Positions 55,025 to 63,246 of a DNA stretch of 64,000 bases are shown here, piece by piece. Position 1 is the first letter of the stretch. Each line of letters starts with the position of its first letter. The notes beneath the pieces were generated by a model. It did not search any database and was not told where the DNA came from. It worked only from the letters and a program-made list of their open reading frames with translations. The translations under genes and the position numbers were made by a program. The DNA is taken from contig JBBDRN010000049.1 of assembly GCA_040905445.1 (NCBI GenBank), positions 6,902 through 70,901 on the forward strand, written 5' to 3'. The stretch comes from SKPT01 sp040905445. Lineage in GTDB: Bacteria; Planctomycetota; Phycisphaerae; Phycisphaerales; Phycisphaeraceae.

Positions 55025-56011
55025 ATGCACTTCGAGCCCGTCGGCGAACCCGAGACACGGCCGCGCCGGCTGAGCTGGCGTGAGCCACGCCCATTTCGCG
55101 GGCAGAACGAGGTGCACGGTTTCGGTGGCTGCATCTTCGGCGTGCCGCTGACCGCCGGCGGCGTGCTCATCATGCTCAGCGCATGCGGGGCGTTCGGGCC
55201 TGACGCCTTCATGGCCGAGGTGCCGGCGTTCGGCGCGATGCTCGGACTGCTGTTTTTCTTCGGCGGCGTGCTCTTCACCTACGTCAGCCTGCGCGGCGGC
55301 CTGCATCGCAGTGAGCGTGAGGATCGCGTCGCCGCTACCGCCGAGACGCACTACATGCGCGATTATCCGTGGAATCGCGACGCGGCCGAGGACGATCGCG
55401 TGAGCAACGGTATTGTGATGGTGTGCGTCGCGGCCGTGATCGGTGCGATGGTGCTGATGGTGGCGGCGGTGTTCAACGAGGCGATTGCGCCGCTGTTCGC
55501 GTCGCCGTTGGCCTGGCCGGCGCTGCTCGGCGTGGGGGCACTGGTCGCGTTCTTCGGCGTCATGGGGCTCTACCTGGGCCACACCGGCACGCGCGACCTG
55601 CTCACGCGATTCCGGCACGGGCCCATTCGACTCGTCTACGAGCGATTCCCGTTCTACCTCGGCGAAGCGGTGCGTGGTCGACTCGAAGGCCTGCCCGAGC
55701 TACGCGCGGTGACGCTGCGCCTGCGCTATATCAAGGAGGACGAAGGCAGCGAGGATGAGGGCCGCTCCCCATCGTGCGAGCAGCGCTGGGCGCAGGCGTA
55801 CGAGCTGCGCGAGTTCAGCCCCGGCGACCTGCCCGGCAGCAGCATCGCGATCGACCTGCCCCTGCCGGCGAGCGACTCGCTCTCGACACAGCTCGCCACG
55901 CCCAGCCCGCGCTACTGGGAGCTGGTCGTCGAGGGCCGACGCCCGTTCGCCCGCTTTCGCACGACGCTGCTTCTGCCGGTGTACGCACCGCCATCGCCGC
56001 GCGGGTCGTAG
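55025..56011 (+). CDS. Membrane protein, DUF3592-like
   Basis: The 328-residue protein has membrane segments at about residues 40-58 (GVPLTAGGVLIMLSACG), 68-92 (MLGLLFFFGGVLFTYVSL), 128-152 (IVMVCVAAVIGAMVLMVAAVF, split here) and 160-182 (WPALLGVGALVAFFGVMGLY). A soluble C-terminal beta-rich half of about 130 residues follows (LRLRYIKEDEG, DLPGSSIAIDLPLP, YWELVVEGRRPFARFRTTLLLPV, split here). The end of the soluble part, with its YWELVV and LLPVY strands, resembles DUF3592-type proteins. GGAGG precedes ATG 55025. Function unknown. Confidence 0.65.
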   Translation: MHFEPVGEPETRPRRLSWREPRPFRGQNEVHGFGGCIFGVPLTAGGVLIMLSACGAFGPDAFMAEVPAFGAMLGLLFFFGGVLFTYVSLRGGLHRSEREDRVAATAETHYMRDYPWNRDAAEDDRVSNGIVMVCVAAVIGAMVLMVAAVFNEAIAPLFASPLAWPALLGVGALVAFFGVMGLYLGHTGTRDLLTRFRHGPIRLVYERFPFYLGEAVRGRLEGLPELRAVTLRLRYIKEDEGSEDEGRSPSCEQRWAQAYELREFSPGDLPGSSIAIDLPLPASDSLSTQLATPSPRYWELVVEGRRPFARFRTTLLLPVYAPPSPRGS

Positions 56012-56101
56012 CAGACCCCCCTCCGGGAGGGGCAGGGGGAGGGTGCGCACGATCGTCGTGAGCGCATGACAAGGCGACGTTCACGGCGTCGCGTGCCTCG
56101 G

Positions 56102-56136
56102 GTATAAAGCCGGGACCACCGGTCCCGGCTTTATAC
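56102..56136. repeat. Family D closed palindrome
   Basis: GTATAAAGCCGGGACC and GGTCCCGGCTTTATAC face each other across only ACC, making a 35-base near-perfect palindrome. It looks like the two ends of a family D pair joined after loss of the centre. It is about 40 bases before the pgsA start. Confidence 0.85.
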
Positions 56137-56175
56137 GCAGCGGCAACCGCGCCGATCAGCTACGATAACCGCCCC

Positions 56176-56853
56176 ATGTACCGTCAGATCCCCAACCAGC
56201 TCACACTGCTGCGCCTGGTCCTGGCGGCCGTGTTCTTCGTCGTGCTCAACCAGTACCGCTACGCCGGCGGCAGCTCCGAGTCCCTGCTGCCCGTCGCCAT
56301 CGGCATCTTCATCCTCGCCGCCGTCACCGACGCGCTCGACGGCTACCTCGCCCGCCGCTGGCAGGTCGAGTCGACCTTCGGCCGCATCATGGACCCCTTC
56401 TGCGACAAGGTGCTGATCATCGGTGCGTTCATCTACCTCGCCGGTCCGCGCTTCGTCATCCCCTCGGCCGTCGACGACGCCGACGTGCTCGTCATGGTCA
56501 CCGGCGTCTACCCCTGGATGGTCGCCATCATCCTCGCCCGCGAGCTGCTCGTCACGAGCGTTCGCGGCGAGCTCGAGGGCAAGGGCGTCGAGTTCGGCGC
56601 CGGGCTCTCCGGCAAGCTCAAGATGATCCTCCAGTCCATCGCCATCCCCGTCGTTCTCGCCATCGTCTACGTCGACCCGGGGCGCAGCGGCTGGACCTGG
56701 CTCGGCCCCGTCCGCGACGTGCTCGTCTACACCACCGTCATCGTCACGCTCATCAGCGGATTGCCCTATATTCAGCGGGCGGTGCAGGCGGTCCGGGTCG
56801 AGCGGCTGAAGAAGGATGAACCACAGAGACACAGAGGCACAGGGGAAGGATAA
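56176..56853 (+). CDS. pgsA: CDP-diacylglycerol-glycerol-3-phosphate 3-phosphatidyltransferase
   Basis: The 225-residue inner-membrane enzyme makes phosphatidylglycerol phosphate, the first step to phosphatidylglycerol and cardiolipin. The CDP-alcohol phosphotransferase motif is seen as DALDGYLARRWQ...GRIMDPFCDK (D-x2-DG-x2-AR-x8-G-x3-D-x3-D, about residues 55-78). Hydrophobic helices surround it. The last residues (DEPQRHRGTGEG) are encoded by an ACAGAGAC tandem repeat, so the tail was probably altered by the repeat. TACGAT ends nine bases before ATG 56176. Confidence 0.93.
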   Translation: MYRQIPNQLTLLRLVLAAVFFVVLNQYRYAGGSSESLLPVAIGIFILAAVTDALDGYLARRWQVESTFGRIMDPFCDKVLIIGAFIYLAGPRFVIPSAVDDADVLVMVTGVYPWMVAIILARELLVTSVRGELEGKGVEFGAGLSGKLKMILQSIAIPVVLAIVYVDPGRSGWTWLGPVRDVLVYTTVIVTLISGLPYIQRAVQAVRVERLKKDEPQRHRGTGEG

Positions 56854-56965
56854 GGAACGAGGAAGGCAGAAAGGAAGAGAGATGCATGAGGCCGAGGATT
56901 GATGACTATCTTCCTGTTTCTGCCTTGCTTTTCTCAACTGTCCTTCTCTGTGCCTCCGTGCCTCG
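56814..56965. repeat. Inverted ACACAGAGGCAC repeat overlapping the pgsA 3' end
   Basis: ACCACAGAGACACAGAGGCAC (56819-56839) faces the inverse CTCTGTGCCTCCGTGCCTC near 56945-56963. The middle is AG/CT-biased. The whole block fills the gap between pgsA and rhaB; no gene is seen in it. Confidence 0.7.
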
Positions 56966-56995
56966 GGTTATCCCCAGTTCGACAGGAGTTGACCG

Positions 56996-58492
56996 ATGCC
57001 TACCAAGGCCTACCTCGCCTTCGACCTCGGCGCCGAGTCCGGCCGGGCCATGCTCGCGCACATCGACGGCCAGCGCGTTGAGCTCACCGAAGTCCACCGC
57101 TTCCCCAACACGCCCCAGCGCCTGCCCTCGGGCTACCACTGGAACCTGCTCGAGCTCTGGGCCAACCTCGTTACGGGGCTCAAACGCGGCGCCGAGATTG
57201 CCCGCGAGCGCGGCCTGTCGCTCGTCAGCCTCGGCGTCGACACGTGGGGCGTCGACTTCGCCCTCGTCGGGCAGTCCGGGCAGCTCCTGCATCTGCCGCA
57301 CGCCTACCGCGACGAGCGCTGCCACGCCGCCAAAGACAAGGCCTTCAACACCCTCGGCGCGGAGGCCATCTACGACGCGACGGGCATCCAGTTCCTGCCG
57401 TTCAACACGCTCTACCAACTCATCGCCCAATATGACGCTGAGCCGGCGAGCGTCGACCACGCCGCCCGGCTGCTCAACATTCCCGACCTGCTGCACTACT
57501 TCTTCTCGGGCGAGCAGGTCAACGAGGCGACCATCGCCTCGACGACGCAGATGCTCGACCCGCGCACCGGCAAGTGGCACGCGCAACTGCTCGAGCAGCT
57601 CGGCCTGCCGACGCACATGCTGCGCGACCCCGTCCCCGCCGGCACGCGCATCGGGCAGGTCCGCCGCGACCTGCTCGACCTCGCCGGGCTCGACGCGCTC
57701 GACGTGATTGTCCCCGGCTCGCATGACACCGCCAGTGCCGTCGCCGCCGTGCCCGTCATCGACGCGGAGCATGGGGGTTGGGCGTACCTTTCCAGCGGCA
57801 CGTGGTCGCTCATGGGCGTCGAGCTCGACGAGCCGCTCATCACCGACGCGTCGCGCCGGCTCGATTTCACCAACGAGCGCGGCGTGGGCGACCGCATCCG
57901 CTTCCTCAAGAACATCGCCGGCCTGTGGCTCGTCCAGCAGGTGCAGCGCGACTACGCCGCCCGCGGCAGCGACCACGATTACCCGACCCTCACCCGCCTC
58001 GCGGGCGAGGCGCAGCCGTTCCGCACGCTCATCGATCCGGACCACGCGCCCTTCGCCGCCCCCGGCGACATGTGCGCGAAGATCAACGCCTACGCCGGGC
58101 AGACCGGCCAACCCGCGCCGACCTCGCCCGGCCAGTACGTCCGCTGCTGCCTGGAGAGCCTGGCCCTGCGCTACCGCCAGACGCTCGACGGCATCGAGCA
58201 GCTCACGGGCGAGCGCATCACGCGGCTGCACGTCGTCGGCGGCGGGGGCAAGAACGAGCTGCTTGACCAGATGACCGCCGATGCGCTGGGTCGGCCGGTG
58301 TACGTCGGGCCTTACGAGGCGACGGCGATGGGCAACGCGCTGACGCAGGCGATGGGGGCGGGCGACATTGCGAGCCTCGCGGAGCTGCGCGGCCTCGTCG
58401 CCGCGTCGGTCAAGCCCAAGCGGTTCGACCCGATCGACGCCAGCCGTTACGAGGACGCCCTGGACCGCTTCGCGGGCCTGACGCCGGCGTGA
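56996..58492 (+). CDS. rhaB: Rhamnulokinase
   Basis: The 498-residue FGGY-family kinase phosphorylates L-rhamnulose in L-rhamnose catabolism. It starts AYLAFDLGAESGRAMLAHID (the ATP-site DLGAESGR motif of rhamnulokinases). It continues with the substrate-side GVDTWGVDFALV, then PGSHDTASAVAAVP (residues 241-254), SSGTWSLMGVE and the C-terminal GGGGKNELLDQMTADALGRPV. No rhamnose isomerase or aldolase gene is in the window, so the rest of the pathway must be elsewhere; planctomycetes commonly carry rhamnose/fucose degradation genes. The start follows a TC-rich repeat and GGAG (56983-56986) near ATG. Confidence 0.94.
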   Translation: MPTKAYLAFDLGAESGRAMLAHIDGQRVELTEVHRFPNTPQRLPSGYHWNLLELWANLVTGLKRGAEIARERGLSLVSLGVDTWGVDFALVGQSGQLLHLPHAYRDERCHAAKDKAFNTLGAEAIYDATGIQFLPFNTLYQLIAQYDAEPASVDHAARLLNIPDLLHYFFSGEQVNEATIASTTQMLDPRTGKWHAQLLEQLGLPTHMLRDPVPAGTRIGQVRRDLLDLAGLDALDVIVPGSHDTASAVAAVPVIDAEHGGWAYLSSGTWSLMGVELDEPLITDASRRLDFTNERGVGDRIRFLKNIAGLWLVQQVQRDYAARGSDHDYPTLTRLAGEAQPFRTLIDPDHAPFAAPGDMCAKINAYAGQTGQPAPTSPGQYVRCCLESLALRYRQTLDGIEQLTGERITRLHVVGGGGKNELLDQMTADALGRPVYVGPYEATAMGNALTQAMGAGDIASLAELRGLVAASVKPKRFDPIDASRYEDALDRFAGLTPA

Positions 58493-58558
58493 CGGCGGTC
58501 GCCAATGCCGTGCATCCGCGTCGCGCGCACGCTCGAGCGCCTTTCGCTGATTGGTCGT

Positions 58559-58650
58559 GGGTGGCACTGACAAGGCCGTCTTCGGCCTTGTCAGTGCTTG
58601 CCGTCGTTCGCACTGACAAGCTCCGCGGACTCCGCTTGTCAGTGCCACCC
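58559..58650. repeat. Family A double hairpin between convergent rhaB and the M50 gene
   Basis: GGGTGGCACTGACAAGGCCG...CGGCCTTGTCAGTGCTTG and then CACTGACAAGCTCC...GCTTGTCAGTGCCACCC. The stretch is nearly identical to 1831-1920, including the linker TTGCCGTCG. Confidence 0.88.
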
Positions 58651-58657
58651 GCCGTCC

Positions 58658-59371
58658 CTACCCGCGTCCGCCTTCTTGCGCCGCCAGGTAGCGTGCATAT
58701 CGGATGCCGTTCCAGGCCTGCATCAGGATGAACATGGCGATGACCAGGATCAGCCACTCGCGGACCGCCAGCGCCAGGGCCCCGAGGACCACCGCCAGCA
58801 CCATGCCGGTGCCCGCGGCGATCCAGATGCTCCGCGCCCGGCCGATGATGAACCAGAGCACCGATTGAAAGATCTGCCCGCCGTCGAGCGGGTAGATCGG
58901 CATCATGTTGAAGATCAGCAACACCAGGTTCATGGACATCAGCGCCCAGAGATAGCTGCCCAGCAGGTTCGGGTTCGGCAGCTCGGTCACGCCCCCGCCG
59001 AACGCCCGCCAAAGCAGGTAGGTCACGGGCACGAGCGCGACGTTGACCAGCGGACCGGCGGCAAGCGTCCAGAGCGTCGGCCCCGGGCGTTCCGGGGGTC
59101 TGACAAACGCCACCCCGCCCAGCGGCCAGAGCACGATGTGCTTGACGAACCCGCCCACCGACCGGCACGCCAGCGCGTGGCCGTACTCGTGCAGCACGAC
59201 GATGCCGAAGAGGCTGAGGTACACCGCGATGAACCACGGCGGGTTGGGGGCGCCGAAGAACTGGTACATGAACGCGGCGATGATGAACCAGCTCCAATGT
59301 ACGTAAACATCGATCCCGAACGCCCGGAACAGACGCAGCGAGCCGGCGGTGTCTGCAAGTCCATTGGCCAT
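58658..59371 (-). CDS. Site-2 protease family (M50) membrane metallopeptidase
   Basis: The 237-residue intramembrane protease homologue has the zinc motif HEYGH (VVLHEYGHALACR, about residues 60-72) and the second motif NMMPIYPLDGGQ with the third zinc ligand Asp. About six hydrophobic segments are present and no PDZ or CBS domain is seen. Such compact S2P proteins release membrane-bound regulators or act in envelope quality control. The S55 peptidase at 23348-25423 belongs to a family that in Bacillus activates an M50 protease, but here they are not linked. TATACT ends eight bases before ATG 59371. Confidence 0.9.
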   Translation of the reverse strand: MANGLADTAGSLRLFRAFGIDVYVHWSWFIIAAFMYQFFGAPNPPWFIAVYLSLFGIVVLHEYGHALACRSVGGFVKHIVLWPLGGVAFVRPPERPGPTLWTLAAGPLVNVALVPVTYLLWRAFGGGVTELPNPNLLGSYLWALMSMNLVLLIFNMMPIYPLDGGQIFQSVLWFIIGRARSIWIAAGTGMVLAVVLGALALAVREWLILVIAMFILMQAWNGIRYARYLAAQEGGRG

Positions 59372-59507
59372 AGCCGGGGAGTATAAGACACGGCCGCAGT
59401 GACTGCGCGTCGCCCGCCGCGCCGATATCATCGACTCGCGCACCCCGCCACCCCGCCGCCCCGCCACGTCGCGAGCCGCGCCGGCCTCCTCAGGAGCAAC
59501 GCACCCG

Positions 59508-60230
59508 ATGGACACCCACCGCGTCGCCATCGTCACCGGCGCCAGCGACGGCATCGGCCGCGAGACCGCCGTCCTCCTCGCGCAGGCCGGCTACGATCTG
59601 GCGCTGATCGCCCGCCGCCGCGACCGCCTCGACGAAACCGCCGCCCGCGTCACCGATGCGCTCGGCAGCACGGACCACCGGACGCTCATCCTCCCCACCG
59701 ACCTGACCGACGACCACGCCACCCGCGCCGCCGCGCTCACCGTCGTCGAGCACTTCGGCCGGGTCGACGCCGTCGCCAACGTCGCCGGCCACGCGCCGCT
59801 CATGCCCATCGAGGCGCTCACGCCCGACATCTGGCGCCAGTGCATCGACACCAACCTCTCGGCGATCGTCATGCTCACCGCCGCCCTCTGGCCGACATTC
59901 CGCCGGCAGCAGAGGGGCACGATCGTCAACGTCTCGTCGATGGCCAGCATCGATCCGTTCCCCGGTTTCGCGGCGTATGCGGCCGCCAAGGTCGGCGTCA
60001 ACATGTTCACGAAATGCACCGCTGACGAAGGGTCTGCCATCGGCCTCAAGGCCGTCGCCCTCGTCCTCGGCGCCGTCGAGACGCCGATGCTTCGCAGCCT
60101 CTTCAGCGAAGACGTGCTGCCGCGCGACCAGACCATGTCGCCGATCACCGTTGCCACCGTCATCCGCGACTGCATCGCCGGCAGCTACCCGTTCGACAAC
60201 GGCCAGACGATCGTCCTCGAAGGCGAGTAG
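59508..60230 (+). CDS. Short-chain dehydrogenase/reductase
   Basis: The 240-residue SDR has the NAD(P) motif TGASDGIG (residues 10-17), NVAGHAPL, the catalytic Ser in NVSSMAS and YAAAK with Tyr and Lys (about residues 156-160). Length is classical. AGGAG precedes ATG 59508. The substrate is unknown. Its stop TAG is the first triplet of the family E repeat that follows. Confidence 0.92.
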   Translation: MDTHRVAIVTGASDGIGRETAVLLAQAGYDLALIARRRDRLDETAARVTDALGSTDHRTLILPTDLTDDHATRAAALTVVEHFGRVDAVANVAGHAPLMPIEALTPDIWRQCIDTNLSAIVMLTAALWPTFRRQQRGTIVNVSSMASIDPFPGFAAYAAAKVGVNMFTKCTADEGSAIGLKAVALVLGAVETPMLRSLFSEDVLPRDQTMSPITVATVIRDCIAGSYPFDNGQTIVLEGE

Positions 60231-60293
60231 AGTCCGCGGTGCGGACTTCGGCGCTGGGGTGCCACGACAAAAAGGTCCGCACAGCGGACCCTA
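60228..60293. repeat. Family E inverted repeat overlapping the SDR stop
   Basis: TAGAGTCCGCGGTGCGGACT ... GGTCCGCACAGCGGACCCTA. The first three bases are the stop codon of the SDR gene. Confidence 0.8.
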
Positions 60294-60317
60294 CGAAGCC
60301 ATGCCCGCCGCTGCGGA

Positions 60318-61142
60318 TCACACCTCGAACCCGGCGTCGTCCCACGCGCGTCCCGCCGCGCCGACGGCCTCGAACGCGTTCGCCAGGCCGCGCAGGTCGA
60401 GCACGACCGGGCCGACGCGTTGCTGCGCCAGGTCGACGGACACGCGGTACGCCGGCAGATCGAGCGACCCGCTCCCGACGGGGCAGCGGACGGCCTCGCC
60501 GCGCAGGCCGTCCGCCTCGTCGTCGGTGGCCATGCGCTCGACATCGCTCAGCCGGGCGACGGCGAGATGGTGCGCCAACCGCTGCGCCGCCTGGACCGGG
60601 TCACCGCCGCGCGCCAGCAGCGGGGCCGGGTCCAGCCCCGCGCCCAGCGCGGGCAGGTCCACGTCGTCGAGCCAGTGCTCGAGCGCGTCGAGCTGATCCT
60701 CGGCATGTACCGCGAGGCGCACGCCGCGCCCGTCGGCCGCCTCGACGAGCACCTCGCGCAGCGCCGCGTCCAGGCGTCCCACGGGCAGCGCGAGGCTCAC
60801 GGGCAGTCGGCCAAGATCGGCGGCCAACTCGATCGCCGCGACCGCGGCCGCCATGGCGCGGTCCACGGACGCCGGCTCGATGAAATGCCGCCGGGGAATG
60901 AACACGTCGAGCCCGGCGGTGTAGGCGCCGCGTCGGCGGATCAGGGCTGTCAGGTCGCGCCGCGCCCGTTCATCGAGCTCGCGCGGGCGCAGGCCTGGCA
61001 CCGTCGCGTCCAGTTGCACCGGCCCGATGCCGCGCGCCGCGAGCCCGTCGAGCGCCGCCCGCAGCGTGCCGCCCGCCGACTGGATCAACGGCCTCAGCGT
61101 CGGCGCGAGCGATAAATCCGACCCATGCGTCACAATCGCCAT
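60318..61142 (-). CDS. TIM-barrel protein, sugar-phosphate isomerase/epimerase-like
   Basis: The 274-residue protein shows the alternating strands of an AP-endonuclease-2/xylose-isomerase-type barrel: GIGPVQLDATVPGLRPREL, AYTAGLDVFIPRRHFIEP, VSLALPVG, GVRLAVHAEDQLDALEHW, LPALGAGLDPAPLLARGGDP and VVLDLRGLANAFEAV. The His and Glu of metal-binding isomerases are only partly in place (HFIEP, HAEDQ), so activity is uncertain. ATG 61142 is chosen; TACACT ends eight bases upstream, again suggesting a near-leaderless mRNA. Neighbours give no clue to substrate. Confidence 0.65.
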   Translation of the reverse strand: MAIVTHGSDLSLAPTLRPLIQSAGGTLRAALDGLAARGIGPVQLDATVPGLRPRELDERARRDLTALIRRRGAYTAGLDVFIPRRHFIEPASVDRAMAAAVAAIELAADLGRLPVSLALPVGRLDAALREVLVEAADGRGVRLAVHAEDQLDALEHWLDDVDLPALGAGLDPAPLLARGGDPVQAAQRLAHHLAVARLSDVERMATDDEADGLRGEAVRCPVGSGSLDLPAYRVSVDLAQQRVGPVVLDLRGLANAFEAVGAAGRAWDDAGFEV

Positions 61143-61219
61143 GGTCGGCAAGTGTAGCACCCGGCGCGCCGCGTCGCGGCCATCAAGTGGTGTTGCCGCC
61201 TGACCGATAGCCGCCTCAG

Positions 61220-62113
61220 ATGAAGGCTGGTGCGTCCGCCCGGGACCGGCCCCAATGGAGGAGCCCGACCATCGTCACCGCGTTGGAGCCCCGACACCGC
61301 CTGTTCCTCGATGCGCTCGGCCGCCTCGCCGACCGCAACGAGCACGTGCTGATCATGCCCTGCGCCGACGCGAGGCAGGCGCGGGCGCATGCGCCCGATC
61401 CAGACCAGCCCGCCGATTCGAGCAGCGACGCGTCCGCGCCCACCGAGCGGCCTGCCGAGGCCGAGGTGCGCCTGCTGCGCATCGAGGACAGCGGGAGGCT
61501 CATCCTCGAGCGGCCGAGCGGGAGCGCCGCGGCCGCGTGGGTCCACCCCCGCGCCCTCGTGGAGCTGCGCGTCTACAACGGCGACACGCGCTGGTCGGCC
61601 GTCGCCCGCGTCCGCGAAGCCTTCGCCTTCCCGATCCGCGAGCACATCACCGTCCGCGCCATTCGGCTGGATCCGCCCGACCAGATCACCTCCGAACAGC
61701 GGCGCTCCCATTACCGCGTCGATACCTCCAAGCTGGATCTGCCGTCGGTCATCATCACGCTCCTGAGCGAGACGAAGCAGCCGCCGGCCGCCAAGGCGCA
61801 GTTGATGAACCTCAGCGGCGGCGGCTTCGGCCTGTTGCTCGATCCGCGACACCAGGCGGCACGGCAGGTTCTGCGCGGCCGCGACTACCAGTGCAGCATC
61901 CGTGTGCCCGTTCGCGACGAACCGCTCTCGGTCCACGCCCGCCTCATCCACGTCTACCCGCAGCCGGGGTCAAAGATCTACCTCGGCTTTGCCTGCCGAC
62001 ACGCGACGACCACCGCCGCCGAGGAGCTCACCCGCGTGGCGACCGAACTGCAACGCGAGATCCTGCGCCGGCGTCGCAAGGCCAACTTGCTGCGCCCGCC
62101 CCGGCGTCCTTGA
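61220..62113 (+). CDS. PilZ-like domain protein, YcgR-type layout
   Basis: The 297-residue cytoplasmic protein has an N-terminal region of beta strands (VELRVYNGDTRWSAVARV) followed by a PilZ-like domain. The c-di-GMP box QRRSHYR (RxxxR, about residues 158-164) and NLSGGGFG ([D/N]xSxxG, about 194-201) are separated by 30 residues, as in YcgR-type receptors. It ends with a basic tail (RRRRKANLL). c-di-GMP binding is therefore likely from family knowledge. Start choice is uncertain: ATG 61220 is the first in frame, but the conserved part begins at about residue 25. Confidence 0.8.
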   Translation: MKAGASARDRPQWRSPTIVTALEPRHRLFLDALGRLADRNEHVLIMPCADARQARAHAPDPDQPADSSSDASAPTERPAEAEVRLLRIEDSGRLILERPSGSAAAAWVHPRALVELRVYNGDTRWSAVARVREAFAFPIREHITVRAIRLDPPDQITSEQRRSHYRVDTSKLDLPSVIITLLSETKQPPAAKAQLMNLSGGGFGLLLDPRHQAARQVLRGRDYQCSIRVPVRDEPLSVHARLIHVYPQPGSKIYLGFACRHATTTAAEELTRVATELQREILRRRRKANLLRPPRRP

Positions 62114-62190
62114 CCGTCCCCGCGCGCCGGCCGTCACCACCCGGCGCACGGCCGCCAGGCGCGCCTGAGCCTCTCGCGGCGGTCCGGGCT

Positions 62191-62219
62191 TTGTCAGCCA
62201 CGCCCCCGTCGCCTAAACT
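62191..62219 (+). promoter_or_regulatory. Promoter of the lut operon
   Basis: TTGTCA (62191-62196), exactly 17 bases, TAAACT (62214-62219). The -10 box ends eight bases before the lutA ATG, so the leader is at most a few bases long. Confidence 0.7.
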
Positions 62220-62227
62220 CGCCGCCG

Positions 62228-63022
62228 ATGAAGCTCGCCCTGTTCGTCACCTGCCTGACCGATGCGTTCTACCCGCGCACCGGTATCGCCACCGTCAAGG
62301 TCCTCGAGCACCTCGGCTGCGACGTCACCTTCCCCCAGGCCCAGACCTGCTGTGGGCAGCCGATGTTCAACAACGGCTTTCATCACGAGGCCCGCAAGCT
62401 CGCCCGCCACATGATCGACGTCTTCGAGGACGCCGCCTGCGTGGTCACGCCCTCGGGCTCCTGCGCCGCGATGGTTCGCGAGCACTACGCCGAGCTGCTC
62501 AAGGACGACCCGGCGCACGCCGAGCGCGCCGAAGCGCTGGCCGGCAAGACGTACGAACTCGTCGAGTTTCTCGTCAAGGTGCTGAAGGTGGACCTGCGCA
62601 AGCTCGGCGTGCGCTGGCCAGGGAAAGTGACCTATCATTACTCCTGCCACCTGCGCGGCCTGGGCATCACCGACGAAGCCGGCCAGCTCATGCGCCAGAT
62701 CGACGGCCTCGAGTACGTGCCCCTGCCCAAGGCCGAACAATGCTGCGGCTTCGGCGGCACGTTCGCTATGAAGTACCCGCAGATCTCCGGCGAAATCGTC
62801 CGCGACAAGGTCGGCTGCATCGAAGCGACCGGCGCGTCCACGTGCGTCAGCAACGACGCCGGCTGCACGATGAACATCGCCGGCGCCTGCCGACGCCATG
62901 AGCGCGAGCAGGGGGGGGACGGCGATCAGAAGGACGCGGGCAACGGCAACGGCGTGCAGTTCAAAAGCCTCGCGGAGATCATCGCCGAGGGCCTCGGGCT
63001 GATGAAAGGCGACGAGACATAG
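62228..63022 (+). CDS. lutA: LutA-type iron-sulphur protein of lactate utilisation
   Basis: The 264-residue protein has two CCG (cysteine-rich) domains: CLTDAFYP...AQTCCGQPMFNNGFH (residues 9-50) and YHYSCHLRGLG...AEQCCGFGGTFAMKY (about 135-185). This is the layout of LutA/YkgE, a subunit of the LutABC L-lactate oxidation complex, related to HdrB-type heterodisulphide reductases. lutB begins at 63637, beyond an inserted two-gene cassette. The C-terminal region (REQGGDGDQKDAGNGNG) is a low-complexity extension before the final conserved helix. Confidence 0.93.
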   Translation: MKLALFVTCLTDAFYPRTGIATVKVLEHLGCDVTFPQAQTCCGQPMFNNGFHHEARKLARHMIDVFEDAACVVTPSGSCAAMVREHYAELLKDDPAHAERAEALAGKTYELVEFLVKVLKVDLRKLGVRWPGKVTYHYSCHLRGLGITDEAGQLMRQIDGLEYVPLPKAEQCCGFGGTFAMKYPQISGEIVRDKVGCIEATGASTCVSNDAGCTMNIAGACRRHEREQGGDGDQKDAGNGNGVQFKSLAEIIAEGLGLMKGDET

Positions 63023-63024
63023 CG

Positions 63025-63246
63025 ATGGTTCCCAACATGCTCAACAGGTATCGGCTGGATCGTTCTGCGTTCAGCGTCACGACGCTCCAGGATGCCGACG
63101 CCGAGCAGCGCGCGATCTGCCACGCCATGTCACCCCAGCAGCGGCTCGAGATGCTCGAGTATCTGAGGCAGGTAAATTATGGCTACGACGCCTGTGCCGG
63201 ACGACTTCACAGAGTTCTTGAGATTTCTCAACGACAGGGGCGTTGA
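63025..63246 (+). CDS. Small antitoxin-like partner of a nucleotidyltransferase
   Basis: The 73-residue protein starts two bases after the lutA stop. Its sequence LDRSAFSVTTLQDADAEQ, then SPQQRLEMLEYLRQVNYGYD and RLHRVLEI is of a kind I know next to small nucleotidyltransferase genes. The HMM-style name is unknown to me. It overlaps the nucleotidyltransferase start by 68 bases. By position it could be the antitoxin or specificity partner. ATG 63025 or ATG 63037 could be the start. Confidence 0.65.
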   Translation: MVPNMLNRYRLDRSAFSVTTLQDADAEQRAICHAMSPQQRLEMLEYLRQVNYGYDACAGRLHRVLEISQRQGR

